IMG/VR virus record: IMGVR_UViG_3300030116_002032
Location: 1 to 35,836 of that record
Strand: one strand, 5' to 3'
DNA length: 35,836 bases
Source of the DNA: a virus
Each line of letters opens with the position of its first letter. Position 1 is the first letter of the stretch. This document shows, piece after piece, positions 20,325 to 28,929 of this stretch. A program made the position numbers and the translations under genes. The notes beneath the pieces were generated by a model. That model worked only from the letters and a program-made list of their open reading frames with translations. It was not told the origin of the DNA and did no database searches.

Positions 20325-21105
20325 AGAAGAAATTAAACAAGAACCAGTAGATGCAGAAGCAGTTGGAGAAGTTATAAAAGAATTTCAAGATGAAAAGAAA
20401 GCTGCCGAGAAACCTGAATTTGTACCTACAAAATTTTGGGATTCTGAAAAGAATGAATTAAAAATAAAAGAATTTGCAGATAGTTATGGTAATTTAGAAA
20501 AAGCATTTCACTCTAAAGTAGATGAGCTTACACCTCATATTAAAAAACAAATTGAATCTGATATGGTTAAAGATAGACCAGAAACACAAGATGGTTATGC
20601 TGTAAAACTAGATGAATCTTTTGGTGAAGTAGAAATTCCAAGTGATGACCCACTATTAACTTGGTGGAAAGATACCTGTTATAAATCAGGTTATAGTAAT
20701 GATATATTTAATGAGGGTGTAAATCAGTATCTTAAAGCATCTACTAATGGTGTGCCAGTATATGAAGATGAAATGGCAAAGTTAGGAGAAACAGGAAAAC
20801 AAAGAGCAGAAGCTGTTAATCTATGGTTAAAAGGAAATTTAGATGAAACAGAATATAATCATATGGCAGATTATCTTACAACAGCAGATGGTGTAAGAGC
20901 TGTAGAAAAAATTATGAAAAATACTAAATCAAATATTACTACTCAACAAACACCACAAGCTCCATTAGATGTTGCTGATAGTAGAAAAGAATTAGAAAAA
21001 ATGATGAAAGACCCTAGATATTTTCATCCTCAACATAGAGATGAGCAATTTATTAAGAAGGTAAACGAATCATTTAATAAATTATATCCTGAACAAACAG
21101 AATAA
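20317..21105 (+). CDS. Scaffolding protein
   Basis: The 262-aa protein is acidic, helical and Lys/Glu-rich (EEEIKQEPVDAEAVGEVIKEF), has no hydrophobic core segments and ends with a charged helix (HRDEQFIKKVNESFNKL). Its place between portal and capsid and its composition identify a scaffold. The frame opens at 20287, but the ATG at 20317 has a good GGAAGGG site and is the better start. Confidence 0.8.
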   Translation: MAEEEIKQEPVDAEAVGEVIKEFQDEKKAAEKPEFVPTKFWDSEKNELKIKEFADSYGNLEKAFHSKVDELTPHIKKQIESDMVKDRPETQDGYAVKLDESFGEVEIPSDDPLLTWWKDTCYKSGYSNDIFNEGVNQYLKASTNGVPVYEDEMAKLGETGKQRAEAVNLWLKGNLDETEYNHMADYLTTADGVRAVEKIMKNTKSNITTQQTPQAPLDVADSRKELEKMMKDPRYFHPQHRDEQFIKKVNESFNKLYPEQTE

Positions 21106-21109
21106 ATAA

Positions 21110-21379
21110 ATGGATAAGCTGGTCCTTATAGAATGGGTAGATGCTTTGGACCAAGAAAATGGCTGGATTTCTAAAGAAACTGCTATGAAAGCAAATGTAA
21201 TGACTGTTATCTCAGTCGGATTTGTTATCAATGAAGATGCAGATATGATTACAATTATAGGTGATAAAGATAAAGACCCTGATGCCGATACAGATATTTC
21301 ACGTGTAACGACAATACCAAAAGGGTGTATTAAGAATACTAGAGTATTGTGCGTTGATTGTAATTGCAATAATAATTAA
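21110..21379 (+). CDS. Small protein with Cys-rich C-terminus
   Basis: The 89-aa protein (LVLIEWVDALDQENGWI) carries an acidic stretch (DKDKDPDADTDIS) and ends VLCVDCNCNNN. Similar short proteins occur near capsid genes in marine phages. It may bind metal through the terminal cysteines; function unknown. Confidence 0.55.
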   Translation: MDKLVLIEWVDALDQENGWISKETAMKANVMTVISVGFVINEDADMITIIGDKDKDPDADTDISRVTTIPKGCIKNTRVLCVDCNCNNN

Positions 21380-21396
21380 AGCATAATTAACTATGC

Positions 21397-21477
21397 CTTT
21401 AGCTCGTCTAAAGTATGCCCTCGGATAACATACTCACAGTTTAAGATAACATAGGAAGCGAACCGAAAGGTTTTTTT
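21397..21477 (+). terminator. Hairpins before the capsid gene, possible leaky terminator
   Basis: ctttag (21397-21402) pairs with ctaaag (21408-21413). Further on, aacc-gaaa-ggtt (21461-21472) runs into seven T ending at 21477. The second stem has only four to five pairs, so it should leak. Together they may set the capsid mRNA level or 5' end. No gene lies in 21380-21502. Confidence 0.45.
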
Positions 21478-21502
21478 AACAACAACAATAACGAGGTATG
21501 TT

Positions 21503-22330
21503 ATGAGTTCTACAATATCAACTGCTTTTATTAAGCAATTTGAAAGCGAAGTCCATATGGCTTATCAGCGTATGGGTTCAAAACTTCGTGGAACAATAAG
21601 AACAATCAATAATGTTGTCGGTAGTCAGGCTCGATTCCAAAAGACTGGTACAGGTGAAGCTGTTACTAAGTCTAGACATGGTGAAGTTCCAGTAATGGAT
21701 ATTTCTCACTCTACTGTTGATGTAACTCTCAGCGATTACTATGCTGCAGATTATATTGATAAATTAGACGAGCTAAAAACTAACATTGACGAACGCCAAG
21801 TAGTAGCACAAAATGCTGCATGGGCGTTGGGTAGAAAAACTGATGAACAACTTACTACTGTTTTAGATGGTACATCTAATTCACAATCTGTTGGCTCACC
21901 AGCAGCTGGACTTAGTCTAGCTAAAGCTCAATTAGCTTTCGAAAACTTTGGCACTAGAAATGTTCCTGATGATGGCGACAGATTTTGGGTTGTTGGACAT
22001 AAACAATGGACAGACCTCTTAGACCTTACCCAATTCGCTAGTTTGGACTATGTTCCAGCTAACGAACTTCCATATTCTGGGGGTATGACTGCTAAGAGAT
22101 GGCTAGGCTTTATGTTCTATGCATTCTCAGGTCTTCCTGTTGATGGTTCTTCTGATAGAAAAACATTCGCATATCACCGTTCAGCTGTCGGACACGCTAT
22201 TGGTCAAGATATAGTTACTGAAATTAACTATATTCCTGAAAAGGTAGCTCACCTAACTACATCTATGATGAGTATGGGAGCTGTTATGATTGATGACAAT
22301 GGTGTTGAAGAAGTAATTTGTGACGAATAG
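21503..22330 (+). CDS. Major capsid protein
   Basis: The 275-aa protein lies after scaffold. It begins STISTAFIKQFESEVHMAYQRMGSKLRGTIRT, has VDVTLSDYYAADYIDKLDE near residue 73 and ends with NYIPEKVAHLTTSMMSMGAVMIDDNGVEEV. This pattern (TFK-type N-arm, D-Y-A-D helix, TS-x-MSMGAV) is typical of small podovirus capsid proteins. Codons are noticeably richer in C and G at third positions than in neighbours, as expected for a very highly expressed gene. The ribosome-binding site is AACGAGGTATGTT. Confidence 0.9.
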   Translation: MSSTISTAFIKQFESEVHMAYQRMGSKLRGTIRTINNVVGSQARFQKTGTGEAVTKSRHGEVPVMDISHSTVDVTLSDYYAADYIDKLDELKTNIDERQVVAQNAAWALGRKTDEQLTTVLDGTSNSQSVGSPAAGLSLAKAQLAFENFGTRNVPDDGDRFWVVGHKQWTDLLDLTQFASLDYVPANELPYSGGMTAKRWLGFMFYAFSGLPVDGSSDRKTFAYHRSAVGHAIGQDIVTEINYIPEKVAHLTTSMMSMGAVMIDDNGVEEVICDE

Positions 22331-22338
22331 GAGGAATT

Positions 22339-22590
22339 ATGGCTTATTCTACTGACAATCCTATCAAAAAAGTAGCTCAAATGGGAGATTCAAATGCCCT
22401 TTGGTACTACTCAGATGGTGACGCAATCGGTACAATAGATGATGACGACTATTTTATAGCCGATTACAAACTATTGACTGCTGGTGATATTATTATTGTA
22501 AATAGTGGTGGCTCCAATGCTGTTGCAGATATATTAATTGTATCTGTTCAAGATGGTGGCTCTAATCTAAATACAGTATTATTAGCGTAA
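22339..22590 (+). CDS. Small decoration-like head protein
   Basis: The 83-aa protein (NALWYYSDGDAIGTIDDDDYF) is acidic and beta-rich (DIIIVNSGGSNAVADILIVSV). It follows the capsid gene with a strong GGAGG site and precedes a strong terminator. That fits a capsid decoration or stabilising protein; it is inferred from position and size. Confidence 0.6.
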   Translation: MAYSTDNPIKKVAQMGDSNALWYYSDGDAIGTIDDDDYFIADYKLLTAGDIIIVNSGGSNAVADILIVSVQDGGSNLNTVLLA

Positions 22591-22601
22591 TAATCTAACT
22601 G

Positions 22602-22627
22602 CAAGGGGGAATTTTTCCCCCTTGTTT
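22602..22627 (+). terminator. Terminator after the capsid genes
   Basis: caagggggaa (22602-22611) pairs perfectly with ttcccccttg (22615-22624) around a TTT loop and is followed by TTT. The 10-pair GC-rich stem is strong but the T tail is short, so read-through to tail genes is plausible. Confidence 0.7.
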
Positions 22628-22641
22628 AAAAGGGAATTAAT

Positions 22642-23235
22642 GTGGCAATAACAAATGTAACAGTAGCTAATAGAGCAATAGTAATGATTGGAGCTAATAG
22701 AATCTCCAGTTTTTCAGATGGAAGTACAGAATCTACAGTAGCTAATGATTTATATTATGATATTTTAGATGGCGACTTAACAGCTTGTCGCTGGAGATTT
22801 GCCACAAAACAAGCACAACTTTCAGCTAATGCTACAGCTCCAACAGGTATATGGGGTCAAAGTCATTACCTACCTAATGACAATTTATACATACAAAGAA
22901 TAACAGTAAGTGGTAATACCATTACTGAATACGATATATTTAACAACGAATTATATTCAGATTTACAATCAACCGATACAGTAATAGCAGATTATACATA
23001 TAGACCAGCAGAAGAAGAAATGCCTAAGTATTTCTTACTAGCTTTAGAATATCATTTAGCATCAGTCTTTGCTCATGCTATCGCAAGAAATGTAGAGATG
23101 GCAAACTTATATGAACAAAAATATCAAATACAATATCGTAGAGCTAAGAACTTAGATTCAACACAACAACCAACAAGGAAATTTGCTAACAATAGATTTG
23201 CTAAGTTTAGAGGTTCTACAATAACCAACATTTAA
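22642..23235 (+). CDS. Tail tubular protein A (gp11-like), GTG start
   Basis: The 197-aa protein (ITNVTVANRAIVMIGANRISSFSDGSTESTVAN) matches the T7 gp11-like tail tube protein pattern, including DLTACRWRFATKQAQL and YTYRPAEEEMPKYFLLALEYHLA. The start is GTG with AAAGGGA upstream; the nearby ATG at 22640 is in a dead frame. It attaches to the portal and forms the upper tail. Confidence 0.88.
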   Translation: MAITNVTVANRAIVMIGANRISSFSDGSTESTVANDLYYDILDGDLTACRWRFATKQAQLSANATAPTGIWGQSHYLPNDNLYIQRITVSGNTITEYDIFNNELYSDLQSTDTVIADYTYRPAEEEMPKYFLLALEYHLASVFAHAIARNVEMANLYEQKYQIQYRRAKNLDSTQQPTRKFANNRFAKFRGSTITNI

Positions 23236-23241
23236 AATGAT

Positions 23242-25458
23242 ATGCCAATATTCAGAACAGCACAAAATACTTTTCAAGCTGGGCAGATAGACCCTCTCTT
23301 AACTTCAAGAACAGATTTACAAGCATACAAAGATGGATTAGCTACTTCTTCTAACTGGTGGCATTTAGCACAGGGGGGAGTAATGAAACGACAAGGTTTT
23401 AAATACCTTGCTGAAGTAGGAGCTACTGGTAGAGTAATACCTTGGACCTTTAGCTCAGATGAAATGTATGTATTAGTATTATATGCTAGTAATGTAAAAG
23501 TATATTCTACTCTTGGAACTTTAATAACTACAGTAAGTAGTTGTCCATGGACTGCTGACCAAATAAATGAAATTACTTATGCTCAATATGGCGACACTAT
23601 GTTTTTTTCTCACAGTGGATTTGCTACGCAAGAATTTGTAAGAACTTCTGCAACATCTTTTACAATTAGAAATTTTCATTTTGCAACTGATGATACTGGT
23701 GAATGTAATATGGATAACTCGGCTGGTACAGATGATGCTGCTACTGTCCATTGTCCTTTCTTTAAATTTAATCAATGGAATGTAACTTTAACTCCTAGTG
23801 CTACAAGTGGAACAGGTGTAACGCTTACTGCATCAGCATCTATATTTACTAATAATCATGTTGGCTGTAGATTTTCATTAACTGATGACCCAGCAAATAA
23901 ATACCATCAAGTACAAGTAACTGGATATACTTCAGGAACTCAAGTAGCTGTAACTGTAAGAGAAACTTTAGATTCAACAAATGCAACAGTACATTGGAAA
24001 GAACAAACATTTAATGATGTAAGAGGATATCCTCAATCCGTTGCTATCTTTGATGATAGATTATATTTTGCTGGTACTACAAGTAGACCATCAGGAATTA
24101 TGGCATCAAAGATTGGAGAATATTTTAATTTTGATTTAGATAATGCAAGTGGTGATGATGCAATAGATGTAACTTTAGGTTCAGATAAAGTAGATGAAAT
24201 ACGCTATATGCAACAAGGAAGAAACTTACAAATATTTACTGATGGTGGAGAATATTATTTAAGACCTGAATCTACTGGAGGTATATCACCAACTAACATA
24301 GCTTTTAAAAGACAAACTACTTTTGGTATTAAAAAAATAAGACCACAACAATTAGATGGAGCTACATACTTTATACAACGAAGTGGTACTGTAGCTAGAG
24401 AATATGTTTATGATGATATTCAAGATGGATATTCTTCAAACTCTATTTCCTTTTTAACAGATGTAATTAATCAACCTACTGATTCAGGAATAATAATGGG
24501 AACGACAGAACAACCAGAACAATTTTGGATATTAGTAAATACTGATGGTACTGTAGCTGCTTTCCATACTTTACGAAGTGATAAAGTACAAGGGTGGAGT
24601 AAATGGACTACACCTAATGGAGCTGGATTTGTTTCTATGACTTCAGTAGTAAATGATATATTTGCAGTAACTTCTCGTACTATTAATAGCTCAACAAAAT
24701 ATTATTTAGAGAAAATGGATTTAACAGATTCTAAACCTCTTGATTGTTATATTGATGGAACAATATATCCATACGGAACTCCTTTAGTTAATGGAGGAAG
24801 TCAAACAGGAAATAGTTTAATTATAGATGGATTAACACATACTGTAAAAGTAGGAGATGAATTTACTGTTGCTGGAATATCAGGAACTTATACTGTGTCA
24901 GGCGTAACTACATTAAGTGGAGCAAATCAAACTTTAAATTTAACTACTAATCTTGCATCTTCACCAGCAGATAATGCTGCTTTAACTTTTACTAAAGGTC
25001 ATATGTGGACAGTAGGAACACATTTAACCAGTCAATCTGGTATATCTGCTATAAGTGGAAATGAATATTTAGGAGAATTTACAGTAGACAGTAATGATAG
25101 AATTACTTTAGATGTACCTGTAAGTTCTATGTCTTGTGGTTTTAAATATGATTCTGTTTTAAAAACTATGCCAATAGATGTAGCTATACAAGGACAACCA
25201 TTAACTGCTAGATATAAAAGAATAGTGCGTTGTATATTAGATATTCAAGATGCTATTGATGTAGATATAGAAGGTCAGGATTTAAAAGTGAGACAAGTAT
25301 CAGGAAGTATAGGAAGTGGAAGTTTAACAAGAACAGCAGTAAATGGTAAACATGAATTTTATTTGACTGGTTATAGTCAAGATGCACAGGTTACATTAAC
25401 CTCAGATGTACCTACGCCTTTAAAAATTAGAGGATTAGTATTGGAGATAGATTATTAA
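23242..25458 (+). CDS. Tail tubular protein B (gp12-like stabilisation protein)
   Basis: The 738-aa protein begins FRTAQNTFQAGQIDPLLTSRTDLQAYKDGL and contains GGVMKRQGFKYLAEV, followed by long beta-rich regions and FDDRLYFAGTTSRPSGIMAS near residue 270. This is the T7 gp12/P22 tail stabiliser layout. It forms the tail nozzle. Its stop overlaps the next start (TAATG). Confidence 0.88.
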   Translation: MPIFRTAQNTFQAGQIDPLLTSRTDLQAYKDGLATSSNWWHLAQGGVMKRQGFKYLAEVGATGRVIPWTFSSDEMYVLVLYASNVKVYSTLGTLITTVSSCPWTADQINEITYAQYGDTMFFSHSGFATQEFVRTSATSFTIRNFHFATDDTGECNMDNSAGTDDAATVHCPFFKFNQWNVTLTPSATSGTGVTLTASASIFTNNHVGCRFSLTDDPANKYHQVQVTGYTSGTQVAVTVRETLDSTNATVHWKEQTFNDVRGYPQSVAIFDDRLYFAGTTSRPSGIMASKIGEYFNFDLDNASGDDAIDVTLGSDKVDEIRYMQQGRNLQIFTDGGEYYLRPESTGGISPTNIAFKRQTTFGIKKIRPQQLDGATYFIQRSGTVAREYVYDDIQDGYSSNSISFLTDVINQPTDSGIIMGTTEQPEQFWILVNTDGTVAAFHTLRSDKVQGWSKWTTPNGAGFVSMTSVVNDIFAVTSRTINSSTKYYLEKMDLTDSKPLDCYIDGTIYPYGTPLVNGGSQTGNSLIIDGLTHTVKVGDEFTVAGISGTYTVSGVTTLSGANQTLNLTTNLASSPADNAALTFTKGHMWTVGTHLTSQSGISAISGNEYLGEFTVDSNDRITLDVPVSSMSCGFKYDSVLKTMPIDVAIQGQPLTARYKRIVRCILDIQDAIDVDIEGQDLKVRQVSGSIGSGSLTRTAVNGKHEFYLTGYSQDAQVTLTSDVPTPLKIRGLVLEIDY

Positions 25459-25925
25459 TGGGTGAAGCAGCAATAATAGTAGCAGCAGCAGTTTCAGTTG
25501 GAGCAAGTTTAAAACAAGCACAGCTTTCAAAGAAAGCATCAAAAATTCAACAGAAACAAATTGAAGATGAAAAAAAGTGGGGTATAAAACAAGCTGGAAT
25601 AGATAAAGAAAATCTTGCTTTAGAAAAAGAAATGGCTGCTGGAGCAAACTTAGCAAGTGCAGCATCTTTAGGATATAGTCCTCATTTATCTGGTTCTTTT
25701 TTAGCTAACAGAAATTATAACCAATTTATTTTTAATAGAACAATAGCTCAAATAGATGAACAATTAAAATATAAAAATAAGAAATATGATTTAGCATATA
25801 CAAGTGCTGGAATAAAAGGACAGTATGGATATATAGGTGGAATATCTAATGCCTTTAGTTCTGTAGCTAGTGCTGGATATAAACTAGATAGTATGGGAAC
25901 ACCATCAAATAGAACTACAGGTTAA
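25458..25925 (+). CDS. Internal virion protein (gp14-like)
   Basis: The 155-aa protein has an Ala-rich hydrophobic N-terminus (AAIIVAAAVSVGASLKQAQ), then a coiled coil (KASKIQQKQIEDEKKWG) and a Gly/Ala-rich end. Small proteins like this, directly after gp12-like genes, form the ejection pore with two large internal proteins. Coupled by TAATG. Confidence 0.65.
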   Translation: MGEAAIIVAAAVSVGASLKQAQLSKKASKIQQKQIEDEKKWGIKQAGIDKENLALEKEMAAGANLASAASLGYSPHLSGSFLANRNYNQFIFNRTIAQIDEQLKYKNKKYDLAYTSAGIKGQYGYIGGISNAFSSVASAGYKLDSMGTPSNRTTG

Positions 25926-25926
25926 T

Positions 25927-28900
25927 ATGGCTTTAACAAAAGGAAAACCAACTAATCTATTAAAGAATATAGGAGTGGTCGGCACAGAAGGTTATACTGC
26001 TGGAGCTAGAAGTTTAGAAAGACTTGCCAATACTGCTGATAGAATTAGTGATATGGCTTACAAACAAGAAGCTAATAAACTTGAAACAGAAGCACAATTT
26101 GCAGCAAAGCATGACCCTATAAAATGGCAAGATAATTTTGTAATAGAAGGTCCTGAAGGTGATTTTAAAATTACACAAGTATATGAAGATGATAGTGAAC
26201 AAAAATTATTATATACATTTAAAACTCCTGTAGAGAATGAATTACTTCCAGCTGGAAAAATTTATAATGATGCTTACAATAAAGAACGAGATGGAATATT
26301 TGAAAAGTCATTAATATATGCTGTAAGTGATTTTGCAAGACAAGCTGAAACAAATAATATTTTAAATCCTGATGGTTATATGGCTCATGTATCTTCTTAT
26401 TTAGATACAGTAAGAGCTGATTTAGGTGGTAAGTATGAAAACACATTATTGAATTTAGAAAATGATGTTATTAGCAGACACTATGATGCAATTAATAGTC
26501 AAGTAGCACAACTAGAATTAGAACAAGCAAACTATAAACAAAAATCAAATCTTATTGATTTTACTAATACTGTAGTAAATAAAATAAGTGAACTAGGACA
26601 TATAGATTATGATGGTGAACCATCATTTACAATAGAAAGAGGAAAAAATAATCAAGTAATAATTAATTATGCTGGTGAAAATATAACTGAATTAGATTCT
26701 TATGTAACTATGTTAAATGATACAATTAATGATGTAGAAAATAATATTACTGTTCCTACTGAATCAAAATTATCATGGATAGATTCTCAATTTAAAAAGT
26801 TAGCATTAACTATGGCAGTTAATAAAGCTAAAACTTTAAAAGTAGAAGGTGAACCATATAAAACAGATAATAACTTTGATAATTTTATTAGTGATTTAAA
26901 ATTAGGAACATCATCTAATAATAAATTTGTTCAAGAAATTTCTTCATTAGTTAAAAATGATAAAGCTGCTATGGGTGGTATCTATGAATTAATTAATTCA
27001 TATTATTTAGATTTAAAATCATTGAATAATACAGATTTTACACAAACTAAAATGGCTATTAAAAATCATATGGTTGAAAAACATATAGAGTTAATGGCAG
27101 CATCTCAAAGTGGTAATAGAGAATTATACACAAAATTAGAAAAAGAATTTAATATAAACCTTGCTTATATGGTTGATTTATTTCCTGAGTTTGCAGATAC
27201 ACCACAAAAACAAGCATTTATTAATGATTATAAATTAGAAATTGCATCAGGTATGATGTTTCTTGATAGTAATAGTACAAATAAACACAAACAACTTAGT
27301 AATAATACTGCTGCTTCAATTATAAAAGATTTAATGAATAATGACCATTGGAATGATATTGATTCTTTAGTTTCAGCATATCAAAAATGGGAAGATAATG
27401 ATGTACTTCCAAATATTCGTGACCAAGATTATAATAGAATACGAAAATTATATCTATCTCGATATAGTCAATTAGATGCTGAAAATGGAGTGCTTAATGA
27501 TAAAATGGGGTGGATATATCATTCATTAGACTATGATGGTAGTTATCCAGTACCTAATGATAAAACTCATAGAGATGGATTAAGTTTATATTTTCAAACA
27601 AAACAAGATAAATTTGAAAAAGAAATACAAACAACAATAAGTAATTCTAATTACTCTACTAATAAATCAGGTTTATCAAAAGATATAGTAGAAGGAACAG
27701 CATTAACTGATACTGAAAAAAGACTGGGATATAAAGAACCAAAGAATGATTGGAATATGAAATTACAATACTTTGCTAAGTATGGAATACTTGATAGCCA
27801 AACTTATAATCAAATGAATAGAGGATTCTTAATGGGTGGTGAATTTGCTCAAGCAAATACAAGAATGTTTATGGATTTAAAACATTTGAGAGATGAAAGA
27901 GGTGGTCATGTAGGAACGCAAATATTAGCAAGTTTATCTTCTGATGCTTTTATGTTTTATGAATTAATGGAAGAAGTATTACAAGGTATGCCACCTTCTC
28001 AATGGAGTACAGGTTATGAAGCAGTACAAACTTTAATTGAATCAACTAAGAAAGATACATTAGATAATAGAAATAGACAATCAATGGCAGAAAGATTTGG
28101 TACTGTAAAAGATATAAAAAAATATATGGAAGAAGGAATAGATAAGTGGTTAGATGATAAAATAGATATATCAGATGTAGAAGATAATCCAAATTTATAT
28201 AACGATATAATGGATATGTATATTGTTAATATGGGAATGGGAACTTACGAACCACAAAAAGCTATGAATGATGCAATAGTAAAAACTGTAATGCAAAGTT
28301 ACGCTAAATCAGATTATGCTTTTGATACAAGTATTACAGGTTTTAAAGAAGAAGAACGATTCACTCAATTACCACCTGAATTAGTTTTTAAAAATGCTAA
28401 CTTACCATTAGAAGATTGGTTAGTACCATATGTTCAAGAAGAAATAGTAAAAGATATTGATTGGGAAGGATTAAATTTATCTATTAGTGAAGAAAAAGAA
28501 ACAGTAAAAGTTACAGAAAGAAAAACAAATGCACAAGGAGCAAAATTATTAGTATCTACTGAAAGTACAGCATATTATATTAATACTGACCCTACTAACC
28601 CTGACCAAAAAGAACCATTAGTATTAGGTAAAAATTTATTTCTTAAAGTTTATCAAGCTCCTAGAGGTCAATACCCTACTTACCAACTATATTACATTAC
28701 TACTGAATCATCAGGGTATGCAAACTATGGTCAAATGGTTAAGTTAAGAAAAAAAGATGGAACTGATTTAATAATAGACTTTGCTCCTGAATATAAAAAT
28801 GCAACAGGTAATTGGAGAGAAAAATTCTATGAAGAACAATGGGAGAATTGGTTACACATTAAAGATGATAAGAAAAGAGAATTTAAACAAAAAGTAATTG

Positions 28901-28929
28901 ATACCATAGAAGGTCTTGGACAATACTAA
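25927..28929 (+). CDS. Large internal virion protein (gp15-like by position)
   Basis: The 1000-aa protein is largely helical and charged with few Cys or Pro, and has no TM segment or visible enzyme motif. It begins LTKGKPTNLLKNIGVVGTEGYTAGARSLERL. Its position between the gp14-like and the 1387-aa gene corresponds to T7 gp15, one of the proteins ejected into the host to make the DNA channel. Identity rests on size and order. It overlaps the next start as TAATG. Confidence 0.6.
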   Translation: MALTKGKPTNLLKNIGVVGTEGYTAGARSLERLANTADRISDMAYKQEANKLETEAQFAAKHDPIKWQDNFVIEGPEGDFKITQVYEDDSEQKLLYTFKTPVENELLPAGKIYNDAYNKERDGIFEKSLIYAVSDFARQAETNNILNPDGYMAHVSSYLDTVRADLGGKYENTLLNLENDVISRHYDAINSQVAQLELEQANYKQKSNLIDFTNTVVNKISELGHIDYDGEPSFTIERGKNNQVIINYAGENITELDSYVTMLNDTINDVENNITVPTESKLSWIDSQFKKLALTMAVNKAKTLKVEGEPYKTDNNFDNFISDLKLGTSSNNKFVQEISSLVKNDKAAMGGIYELINSYYLDLKSLNNTDFTQTKMAIKNHMVEKHIELMAASQSGNRELYTKLEKEFNINLAYMVDLFPEFADTPQKQAFINDYKLEIASGMMFLDSNSTNKHKQLSNNTAASIIKDLMNNDHWNDIDSLVSAYQKWEDNDVLPNIRDQDYNRIRKLYLSRYSQLDAENGVLNDKMGWIYHSLDYDGSYPVPNDKTHRDGLSLYFQTKQDKFEKEIQTTISNSNYSTNKSGLSKDIVEGTALTDTEKRLGYKEPKNDWNMKLQYFAKYGILDSQTYNQMNRGFLMGGEFAQANTRMFMDLKHLRDERGGHVGTQILASLSSDAFMFYELMEEVLQGMPPSQWSTGYEAVQTLIESTKKDTLDNRNRQSMAERFGTVKDIKKYMEEGIDKWLDDKIDISDVEDNPNLYNDIMDMYIVNMGMGTYEPQKAMNDAIVKTVMQSYAKSDYAFDTSITGFKEEERFTQLPPELVFKNANLPLEDWLVPYVQEEIVKDIDWEGLNLSISEEKETVKVTERKTNAQGAKLLVSTESTAYYINTDPTNPDQKEPLVLGKNLFLKVYQAPRGQYPTYQLYYITTESSGYANYGQMVKLRKKDGTDLIIDFAPEYKNATGNWREKFYEEQWENWLHIKDDKKREFKQKVIDTIEGLGQY

